This document shows positions 25,305-32,221 of a DNA stretch of 35,670 nt, one piece after another (the first letter of the stretch is position 1; every line of letters begins with the position of its first letter). Source of the stretch: Cytophagaceae bacterium. GTDB taxonomy: Bacteria; Bacteroidota; Bacteroidia; Cytophagales; Cytophagaceae. The position numbers were made by a program, and so were the translations under genes. The stretch spans positions 1 to 35,670 of the forward strand of contig JAIERY010000440.1 in NCBI GenBank assembly GCA_019746425.1, in the 5' to 3' direction. The notes below the pieces were generated by a model. That model did not search any database. It was given only the letters and a program-made list of their open reading frames with translations, and had not been told where the DNA came from.

Positions 25305-27047
25305 TTAAAACCTACTGATAATCCCAAAATGTATTTTAGACAAGTTCAGGCTTAATGGTTGTGACTTTGCCTGACCTAGTGAATATACAAAGTTAAATAT
25401 TCCGACATTGGTAGTAAAGCTCACACCTGCTCCAAATCCGAAAGGGAAATCTTCAGGCAATGCTTTATTTAATTTATTTTGTACATATCCCTGATCATAA
25501 AAAAGAAAAAGATAGGAAGTCTCATCTGTAAAGAAACGATATTCTAAAGTGGCTACTGCAAAAGTCATAGCATAAAAATTATTTTCATTAAATCCCCTTA
25601 AGGACTTCAACCCTCCTACCCGGAACATATCATTGAAAAAAATATTTTTTTCATTGTTAAAAATAGTTCCTGCTTCTCCTTTTCCAAGCAATACTGATCT
25701 CTTTCCTAGAGAAAAATACTTTTCAAGCATCATGTTTACATTAAGTTGTACGGATCTCAACTGAACCTTGTTATATAGACTGTCATTAAAGCCACTGCTT
25801 TTCAGAATATTTTTATTGCCCACCAGCATTCTAGAAGAAATAAACCAACCTTTATGAGGATAAAAAGGATCATCAAGATTGTTCCAGTCATAGCCCAGCC
25901 CATAGGTTAAAAAATCATAATTGGAAAAGACAGGCAGGACTGATTTGTCGGCAAGCTCATTGCTCAGCAATTCTCTTGATGTTCTTATCCCTCCATATAA
26001 ATTTACTTTACCATACCTGCCTGTCCTTTGAGAAAGCGTAAGCAAGCGCGAAATATTCAGGAAAGAGCTGTCTTGTTTTAATAAGTTAAAGTCTATTTTA
26101 ACGTCAATGTTGGAAGACAGTAATTTTGGATGGTAGTATGCCAGATCAAGTGTCTGAGAAGAGAGGTTAAATTTTTTCCATTGCGCACTGAGTGTCTTGC
26201 CCGTACCAAAGAGGTTCTTCAGGTTGAGGTTTAATTCCCCTGTGACCAGTAATTTTTTCTTCGAAGTTTCATTGGGTAAAAATCCAACGATACCATCTAT
26301 CTGATTGGATCTTTTATCTTCCAGGAACAATTGTAAAATAGCTTTGTTATTCTGGAATATTAATGTGTATGGCCTGGTCTGTTTTAAATATGGGAGATCT
26401 TTAAGTAATCTATTGATATTGTTTAATTTCTCCTGACTAAATGGCTCATTCGGAAAAATTCTAAGGTAACGTATGAGGAACTTATTTTTGGTTTTGGTTT
26501 TTCCAAGGATTACAATAGAGTCGAAAGTTATTAACGGACCGGCCTGATAATTTAATGCACCATAAAAATTATTTTCTTCCAGGTTTAGTGAGTCAAGAGA
26601 CACTGATGCAAAAGGATATCCATGGTTTTCTGAATATTTCAGAATATTTTCTTCCAGTGTTTGTAATTGTGTAATTCTGAAAGGAGTATTCCGGAAGAAT
26701 TTTTCTTTATATCCTGATTTATTAAGTAATAATTCATTTAAATTACCTTTTGATAAATGGTACCAGTTAAATGATTCCCCGCCTTTAAAGCCGGCAACCA
26801 GAGTATCTTTCGACTTATAAACCGTATCAATGCCAGCCGTAAGGTATGATTCTTTATGAAATCTCAGCAGCAACTGTTTAAGTTCGGCAAGCACAGACAG
26901 CGAATCCTGATGAAATGTTTTATAGGTGAAAAGTTCTTTCTGGCTTTTATTTAATGGTGAGACCGGATATACCCTCAGATATACTCTTTGAGAAAAAGAA
27001 GCAGAAAAAATAAAAATGGCAGCAAATAAAAGGGTATATTTTTTCAT
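25305..27047 (-). CDS. Omp85-family outer-membrane protein (TamA/BamA-like)
   Basis: A 580-residue outer-membrane protein. A signal peptide ends SASFSQ. The periplasmic part has POTRA-like modules, such as ENILKYSENHGYPFASV, GPLITFDSIVILGKTK and EKLNNINRLLKDLPYL. The C-terminal barrel holds YDWNNLDDPFYPHKGWF and MFRVGGLKSLRGFNEN, the RGF motif of the Omp85 loop 6, and ends with aromatic Phe after FGIISR. It is shorter than BamA (about 800 residues), so a TamA-like or Bacteroidota-specific Omp85 role in inserting proteins or lipids in the outer membrane is likelier. It is 38 bases before the WecA-like gene and may lead the four-gene minus operon. Its start lies 62 bases from divergent hemW. 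Confidence 0.87.
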   Translation of the reverse strand: MKKYTLLFAAIFIFSASFSQRVYLRVYPVSPLNKSQKELFTYKTFHQDSLSVLAELKQLLLRFHKESYLTAGIDTVYKSKDTLVAGFKGGESFNWYHLSKGNLNELLLNKSGYKEKFFRNTPFRITQLQTLEENILKYSENHGYPFASVSLDSLNLEENNFYGALNYQAGPLITFDSIVILGKTKTKNKFLIRYLRIFPNEPFSQEKLNNINRLLKDLPYLKQTRPYTLIFQNNKAILQLFLEDKRSNQIDGIVGFLPNETSKKKLLVTGELNLNLKNLFGTGKTLSAQWKKFNLSSQTLDLAYYHPKLLSSNIDVKIDFNLLKQDSSFLNISRLLTLSQRTGRYGKVNLYGGIRTSRELLSNELADKSVLPVFSNYDFLTYGLGYDWNNLDDPFYPHKGWFISSRMLVGNKNILKSSGFNDSLYNKVQLRSVQLNVNMMLEKYFSLGKRSVLLGKGEAGTIFNNEKNIFFNDMFRVGGLKSLRGFNENNFYAMTFAVATLEYRFFTDETSYLFLFYDQGYVQNKLNKALPEDFPFGFGAGVSFTTNVGIFNFVYSLGQAKSQPLSLNLSKIHFGIISRF

Positions 27048-27077
27048 TACAGGAATAACGGAAATCTAGTTAAAAAA

Positions 27078-27087
27078 ATGATATCAT
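27078..27087. promoter_or_regulatory. 10-bp palindrome between divergent hemW and Omp85 genes
   Basis: The perfect palindrome ATGATATCAT sits near the middle of the 62-base gap between two divergent genes, where one site could control both. A partial -7 box, TATCTTTA, lies at 27096-27103 toward hemW. Its short length means it could also be chance. Confidence 0.3.
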
Positions 27088-27109
27088 ATATTTATTATCT
27101 TTAAATAAC

Positions 27110-28240
27110 ATGCAAGGGCTATACATACATATTCCATTTTGCTCAGTAGCGTGCCATTACTGCGACTTTCATTTTTCCACGAATTTAAGAACCCGTGAAG
27201 AAATGGTTGATATGATCGTGCGGGAAATTGAGTTGCGCAAAGATTATCTGAAGAATAAAAAACTTGATACTATCTATTTCGGAGGGGGTACTCCTTCCCT
27301 GCTTCATGCTTCTGACATTGATAAAATATTAAACCAGGCGAATAAAATATTTACGTTAAGTCCGGAAACCGAAGTTACGCTGGAAGCAAACCCGGATGAT
27401 CTCACGAAGGAGAAGGTTATTGAATTAAAATCTTTATCAGTCAACAGACTAAGCATAGGAATACAATCATTTAATGACAGGGTATTAAAATATATAAACA
27501 GGGCTCATTCTTCCATACAGGCCAAAAACTCTATCAATTTTGCAAAAGATGCAGGCTTGGATATTTCCATCGATTTGATTTATGGCATCCCAGAATCCTC
27601 AAATGAAATATGGCAAGAGGATATCAGCACTGTATTGTCTTTTGATGTACCGCATATTTCTTCCTATGGCCTTACGATAGAACCTAAAACTGTATTCGGG
27701 AAGTGGCTGGAGAAAAAGCAAATGAAACCTGTCGATGAAGAAACCGCTGCGCAGCAATTTGAAATGCTTATGTCTATAATGGAAGCGAATGCCTATGAGC
27801 ATTATGAAATTTCCAATTTTTGCAAAAGGGGAAAAGAGGCAAAACACAACAGCAGTTACTGGCTTGGCGGATTATACCTGGGTGTAGGTCCTTCTGCTCA
27901 TTCCTATAATGGGAGCTCAAGACAATTCAATGCATATAATAATTCAGAATATGTCAATGCTTTGAAAAAAAATGAGCTGCCCTATACTAAAGAACTACTG
28001 TCTAAAAAAGATATAATTAATGAAAAAATATTAACTGGATTAAGGACCAAATGGGGTTTAAATATTCAAAAGCTAAAAGATGAGTTTGGCTTTGATTTTG
28101 GTGTAATGGATAAAACGGTCGATCAATATTTAAATGATGGATACTTGGATATGGTTAGTGGCATTATAATTTTGACAAAAAAAGGAAAAATGATTGCCGA
28201 TAAAATCACATTTGATCTTTTTTTAACTGAGGATATTTAA
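27110..28240 (+). CDS. hemW: Radical SAM protein HemW (coproporphyrinogen III oxidase-like)
   Basis: A 376-residue radical S-adenosylmethionine protein. YIHIPFCSVACHYCDF provides Cys11, Cys15 and Cys18 for the 4Fe-4S cluster; the residue two after Cys18 is Phe, not the extra Cys of HemN, which favours HemW. IYFGGGTPSLL binds SAM, and VTLEANPDDL, LSIGIQSF and IDLIYGIPESS follow. The HemW-type C-terminal domain has HNSSYWLGGLYLGVGPSAHSY and a winged-helix tail. HemW binds heme and inserts it into target enzymes; it does not oxidise coproporphyrinogen. The ATG at 27110 gives the family N-terminus exactly. It runs divergent from the operon that contains hemD. Confidence 0.94.
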   Translation: MQGLYIHIPFCSVACHYCDFHFSTNLRTREEMVDMIVREIELRKDYLKNKKLDTIYFGGGTPSLLHASDIDKILNQANKIFTLSPETEVTLEANPDDLTKEKVIELKSLSVNRLSIGIQSFNDRVLKYINRAHSSIQAKNSINFAKDAGLDISIDLIYGIPESSNEIWQEDISTVLSFDVPHISSYGLTIEPKTVFGKWLEKKQMKPVDEETAAQQFEMLMSIMEANAYEHYEISNFCKRGKEAKHNSSYWLGGLYLGVGPSAHSYNGSSRQFNAYNNSEYVNALKKNELPYTKELLSKKDIINEKILTGLRTKWGLNIQKLKDEFGFDFGVMDKTVDQYLNDGYLDMVSGIIILTKKGKMIADKITFDLFLTEDI

Positions 28241-28278
28241 TTCGCCGCCCATTTTAAACAAAAAGATAAATATAATAT

Positions 28279-28286
28279 TATATTTG
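28279..28286 (+). promoter_or_regulatory. -7 box upstream of the 121-residue protein gene
   Basis: TATATTTG matches the Bacteroidota TAnnTTTG consensus exactly. No TTG lies 17-23 bases further upstream, so the -33 part is weak. Transcription would begin near 28292, which excludes the in-frame GTG at 28286 as start codon and favours the ATG at 28307 with a very short leader. Confidence 0.5.
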
Positions 28287-28306
28287 TGGAATTCAGAGGC
28301 CCAAAA

Positions 28307-28672
28307 ATGACCAGCGATCAAAAAAAAGCGTTGTTACTTCTTCATTCGGTAATTTTTAATTATCACGGACTGGATAAGGAAGAGCAAAAAATCCTTGATG
28401 AAACTACCCGGGAACTTGAAGCCGATCAAGAGCTTGAATGGGTACAGAACTTTGTACGGGAAGATTTTCCTACACTTTTTGACAGAGCCCGTGAATTTTT
28501 TAAAAATACTATAGTGCCTGCCGATAAAAATCTGAGAGTTAGTTTTCTTAATAAAGTATGGGATGCCACTAACAAAAAAGGGCATATCACTGAAATGGAA
28601 GCCATGGGCATCCTGAGACTGGCAAAAGACTGGGGGGTGGAAAGGGATTTTTTGGCATTAATCAGAAACTAG
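28307..28672 (+). CDS. Small conserved cytoplasmic protein of unknown function
   Basis: A 121-residue, mostly alpha-helical, acidic protein without signal peptide or membrane segment. Notable stretches are FNYHGLDKEEQKILDE, WVQNFVREDFPTLFDRARE, FLNKVWDATNKKGHITEMEA and ILRLAKDWGVERDFLALI. The general pattern of paired acidic helices recalls TerB-like domains, but I do not see the full metal-site signature, so the resemblance is only suggestive. The frame can be extended to a GTG at 28286, but that base triplet overlaps a -7 promoter box, so the ATG is chosen. It sits 66 bases after hemW and 119 bases before wza, without terminators on either side, and appears to be its own transcription unit. 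Confidence 0.75.
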   Translation: MTSDQKKALLLLHSVIFNYHGLDKEEQKILDETTRELEADQELEWVQNFVREDFPTLFDRAREFFKNTIVPADKNLRVSFLNKVWDATNKKGHITEMEAMGILRLAKDWGVERDFLALIRN

Positions 28673-28713
28673 CACACCATTTTCCAATTTTTCTTATTTT
28701 AACTTTAATATAC

Positions 28714-28735
28714 ATATACTTTGTAAGTATATTTG
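28714..28735 (+). promoter_or_regulatory. -7 box overlapped by a 19-bp palindrome upstream of wza
   Basis: An exact -7 box TATATTTG lies at 28728-28735. A perfect inverted repeat, ATATACTT (28714-28721) and AAGTATAT (28725-28732) with a 3-base spacer, overlaps its first five bases. A dyad of this size at a promoter is the classic layout of a repressor site. The leader to the wza start is about 50 bases. No -33 TTG is seen at usual spacing. Confidence 0.5.
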
Positions 28736-28791
28736 TTCGTTTTTTGAAATCAAACACCATTTCGCTCTATACTTAACTTACCTCATTTCAA

Positions 28792-29538
28792 ATGAAATAT
28801 ATTTTAATAGGGTCGTTATTTTTTATTTCAATTTCCTGCATACCGCATAAAAAACTACTCTACTTAAAACCAGGAGAAAATACTGAAGCCGGCGTCGAAA
28901 CATTTAAGAATAATTTCCCTCAATATAGAGTCCAGCCCGGAGATATTCTGGACGTTGAAATTTCCAGTACAACTGCCACACCGATAGAGGTTTTTAACAA
29001 AAAATTTGAAGGTAAATCAGAAGAAACTGGAATAAGCGGATACAAAATAAATAGTGATGGGAATATTGATCTTCCTTTAGTCGGTACAATTCACGTAGAC
29101 GATTTAACCATCGAGCAGATTAACGATACTTTAAAAACCAAATTGGCAGAGTATATAGATTTCGCTTATGTAAAAACAAGACTTACAAATTTCAATATTA
29201 CCATTCTGGGAGAAGTACGTAATCCCGGGACAAAACTAATAACTAATGATAATATAAATATTTTACAGGCTCTAGGTTTGGCGGGTGACGCTTTGGAAAC
29301 AGCGAATAAAAAGAAGATTAAGATTGTAAGAAAAAATAAGGGGGAAACAAAAATTATAACGCTTAACGTCTCTCAAAAAGAAATTGTGTCTTCTCCCTAC
29401 TATTATCTTATGCCTAATGATATAGTTTACGTTGAACCTTTAAAAGTAAAAATGATAAAGATGAACGCTGCAACAGTATCGCTTATAATATCGGCAGCGA
29501 GTTTATTTTTCCTAATATTAAGATATAGCAAATTGTAA
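28792..29538 (+). CDS. wza: Polysaccharide export outer-membrane lipoprotein (Wza/OPX family)
   Basis: A 248-residue lipoprotein with signal peptide and lipobox SISC (Cys16). The poly-export domain YRVQPGDILDVEISST begins near residue 45 and continues to VDGNI-like DGNIDLPLVGTIHVDDLTIE, followed by an SLBB module (NITILGEVRNPGTKLI, INILQALGLAGDAL) and MPNDIVYVEPL. The end is a hydrophobic helix (about 222-244, VSLIISAASLFFLIL), as in many Bacteroidota members. It forms the periplasm-spanning channel for exopolysaccharide or capsule export. It is 4 bases from wzc, with which it works as a co-polymerase/export pair. It is shorter than E. coli Wza (379), so it belongs to the small OPX class. A dyad-marked promoter lies upstream. 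Confidence 0.93.
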   Translation: MKYILIGSLFFISISCIPHKKLLYLKPGENTEAGVETFKNNFPQYRVQPGDILDVEISSTTATPIEVFNKKFEGKSEETGISGYKINSDGNIDLPLVGTIHVDDLTIEQINDTLKTKLAEYIDFAYVKTRLTNFNITILGEVRNPGTKLITNDNINILQALGLAGDALETANKKKIKIVRKNKGETKIITLNVSQKEIVSSPYYYLMPNDIVYVEPLKVKMIKMNAATVSLIISAASLFFLILRYSKL

Positions 29539-29542
29539 TAAT

Positions 29543-31963
29543 TTGGAACCGCAAAATCAAAATAACCAATCTCTAAATCTGGAGCCTAAACGAGTTTTTT
29601 ATCAAGCTCTCAAGTACTGGTATTTGTTTGTTATTTCTTTCATTATTTCCATAACTATTGCAAATTTATACATAAGGTATGCAGAACCTATCTATAGCGC
29701 AAAATCTACGCTTTTAATAAAGGATGATAAGAAAAAGCTGGGACCTGAAAGTTTTCTTGAGGGATTTTCGCTATTGGCGTCTTCAAGAAATATCTCGAAT
29801 GAAATAGAAATCATAAAATCCTATGATTTAATCCACAAAACCATTGAGTCTTTGGATTTTAAAATATCCTATTTTGTAGAAGGAGATATTAAAAAAGGCG
29901 AACTATATAAAAACTCTCCTTTTTATATTCATCTGGATACTTCTTCTCATCAAACTACCGGAATTCCTTTTTATTTTAAATTTATTTCCGACTCAACTTA
30001 TAAGATTTTTATAAAGCCTAAAAATAAAAACTCCTTTCTGACTTTATTGAATACAGATGATGCTTTGTATGATTTTGAAATCATAGGAAAATTCGGGTAT
30101 CCTTGTCAATCCAAGCATTTTAATATTACCGTATTAAAAACTTCTTTCGCAAAACCGTCATATCCGGACGGCACAAATTTCTATTTTACAATTAATGACT
30201 TCGCATCTCTCGCAAACTCATACGTATCAAAATTAAACATAGAAGTTGCCAGCAAATATTCCACCATTCTAGAACTATCGATAAATGGCACTGTGGCTGA
30301 AAAGGAGATTGACTTTCTAAATCAGCTTTGCAAAGAATATATTCAAAAGGGGCTGGAAGAGAAAAATCAAATTGTAATCAACACGATTAATTTTATCGAT
30401 GAACAACTTTTAGGTGTTTCAGACTCATTGCACGGGGCCGAAGTTCAATTGGAAAATTTTAAAAGGACGCAACGGCTGGCAACAGATATCTCCGATATGG
30501 CCAAGGAAAGTTTTGACCATGTGAGAAAATTAGAGGAAGAGCGTGCTATACTAATTTTAAAAGACAAATATTATCACTACTTATACGACTATTTAAGCAA
30601 CAATCAGGACATTAGACAACTATCCGCTCCCTCTGCTGTCGGCATCGGCGACCCTCTGTTGACAAAATTAATTGATGAATTATATATTTTGCATTCCGAA
30701 CAAATATCGCTTGGATTTTCAGCCAAAGAAAAAAATCCTACTTACCATATACTGGAACTAAAAATACAAAACACAAAAAAGGCTATTCTTGAAAATGTAA
30801 AAAGCCTGTTGGAGGCTTCCAAAATTAACCTCAAAGATAACACTGAAAGATTGGAGAATGCGGAAGCGCTGTTAAATGAATTACCTAGCAAAGAAAAGAA
30901 TCTTATTAAAATAAAAAGGAAATATAATCTTAACGACAATATTTATAATTACTTACTTGAAAAGAGAACGGAAGCCAGTATCGCAAAAGCAGCCAATACT
31001 CCTGACAATAAAGTAGTCAATAGGGCTATGGTTACAGGAACCATATTTCCTAATGTTAAAAAAATAAAAAATATAGCCTACATTTTAGCTTTCGTTATCC
31101 CTATCGTTTTTGTATTCTTAACTCTCTATCTCAACAACAATGTATATAATAGAGAGATTATTGAGAAGAAATCGCTGGTACCAATAATCGGAACCATCGG
31201 ACACTATACAGGCAACTCGCCCATTCCGATAATTGAATCACCCAAATCTCTGGTATCGGAATCTTTAAGATCCTTGCGCGTCAATCTTCAGTATCTTGCT
31301 TCTGATAAAAGCAATAAAATAATAGGCATTACTTCCTCTGTGAGCGGAGAGGGGAAAAGTTTTTTCGCCTTAAATTTAGGTGCTTCCATCGCGCTCTCCG
31401 GAGCAAAAGTTATCCTGATTGGAGGTGACTTGAGAAAACCGAAATTACACCTTAATTTGGGTATTACAAATGATGTAGGATTAAGTACCTTCTTAATCAA
31501 CAAGTCAAACATTGAAGATATTATCAAAAAAACCAATGTAGAGAATCTTGATATAATTCCCGCCGGCCCCGTACCTCCTAATCCGACAGAATTGTTAGAA
31601 AATAAAAAAACGGAAGAATTATTTAGTGTACTTACCCAAAAGTACGAATATATAATTATAGACGCTCCTCCAATTGGATTGGTTGCCGACTATTATATCC
31701 TGTCAAAATACGTGCATGCCAACCTATTTATGATACGACAGCACTATACCAAACTTGATCTTCTATCTGATCTGAATGCGATTTATAAGGAGAAAAAATT
31801 AAATAACCTCTTTATCGTATTTAATGATGCAAAGGGAATCTTTGGCAGCAGATACGGGTATGGATATGGATACGGCTACGGATATGGATATGGATACTAT
31901 GAAGAGAAAAAACGAACCAAATTCATTAAAATAAGGGGTTTTATAAAAAAGCTACTCAAATAA
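29543..31963 (+). CDS. wzc: Wzc-type polysaccharide co-polymerase and bacterial tyrosine kinase
   Basis: An 806-residue inner-membrane protein starting at a TTG 4 bases after wza; no nearby ATG exists. It has a Wzz domain with membrane helices at about 25-46 and 510-530 and a long periplasmic coiled-coil part between. The cytoplasmic BY-kinase follows: Walker A SGEGKSFFALN (Lys605), Walker A' ILIGGDLRKPKLH (Asp629), and Walker B YIIIDAPPIG (Asp707). The first Asp of the usual Walker A' (DxD) is Gly627, a change I recall in Bacteroidota homologs. The tail is (GY)7 plus flanking tyrosines, residues 771-786, the autophosphorylation cluster, then a basic end. Kinase cycling controls chain length and export through Wza. 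No Wzb-type phosphatase is in view. Confidence 0.94.
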   Translation: MEPQNQNNQSLNLEPKRVFYQALKYWYLFVISFIISITIANLYIRYAEPIYSAKSTLLIKDDKKKLGPESFLEGFSLLASSRNISNEIEIIKSYDLIHKTIESLDFKISYFVEGDIKKGELYKNSPFYIHLDTSSHQTTGIPFYFKFISDSTYKIFIKPKNKNSFLTLLNTDDALYDFEIIGKFGYPCQSKHFNITVLKTSFAKPSYPDGTNFYFTINDFASLANSYVSKLNIEVASKYSTILELSINGTVAEKEIDFLNQLCKEYIQKGLEEKNQIVINTINFIDEQLLGVSDSLHGAEVQLENFKRTQRLATDISDMAKESFDHVRKLEEERAILILKDKYYHYLYDYLSNNQDIRQLSAPSAVGIGDPLLTKLIDELYILHSEQISLGFSAKEKNPTYHILELKIQNTKKAILENVKSLLEASKINLKDNTERLENAEALLNELPSKEKNLIKIKRKYNLNDNIYNYLLEKRTEASIAKAANTPDNKVVNRAMVTGTIFPNVKKIKNIAYILAFVIPIVFVFLTLYLNNNVYNREIIEKKSLVPIIGTIGHYTGNSPIPIIESPKSLVSESLRSLRVNLQYLASDKSNKIIGITSSVSGEGKSFFALNLGASIALSGAKVILIGGDLRKPKLHLNLGITNDVGLSTFLINKSNIEDIIKKTNVENLDIIPAGPVPPNPTELLENKKTEELFSVLTQKYEYIIIDAPPIGLVADYYILSKYVHANLFMIRQHYTKLDLLSDLNAIYKEKKLNNLFIVFNDAKGIFGSRYGYGYGYGYGYGYGYYEEKKRTKFIKIRGFIKKLLK
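31853..31900 (+). repeat. Hexanucleotide tandem repeat encoding the Wzc tyrosine tail
   Basis: Seven consecutive copies of the 6-base unit GGNTAY (31856-31897), with TAC before and TAT after, encode Y-(GY)7-Y. Third-base changes between copies show that it is not a fresh slippage product, but copy changes would stay in frame. Nine tyrosines result, more than the six or so of E. coli Wzc. Confidence 0.8.
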
Positions 31964-32221
31964 TATTAATCCATATTAAATATATCTCTTCCAACAAAAT
32001 ATAGTCTCTGGAGTTTACTTTTTTCTCTGGAATAGTATAAAAATATGAGACAAATAGAAGATTTTGATTAAAAAACCTCTTTAATCATTTTACGTATAAT
32101 ATTTGCCTATTCACATTCATATAAAAAATGCCTTAAAATGCCATATATTTTATAAATTTGTTGATTAAGGCGATGTGTAATATCAATTTTTTAACACATG
32201 ATCAGCTATTAATTTGAGTTT
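31964..32221 (+). promoter_or_regulatory. Intergenic region with direct repeat and -7 box upstream of the T9SS cargo gene
   Basis: This 258-base AT-rich gap holds no gene. An exact -7 box TAAATTTG lies at 32153-32160, 61 bases before the start codon. Two copies of AAAATGCC (32125-32132 and 32135-32142) repeat at 10-base spacing, one helical turn, just upstream of it, in the place an activator would bind. No clear terminator for wzc is seen. Confidence 0.45.

Noticed and set aside
28286-28306. GTG start adding seven residues to the 121-residue protein
   Set aside because: The GTG overlaps an exact -7 box, so the transcript would begin after it.
31856-31897. Short tandem repeat considered as a CRISPR-like or satellite array
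   Set aside because: The unit is only six bases, has no spacers and is in frame within Wzc.
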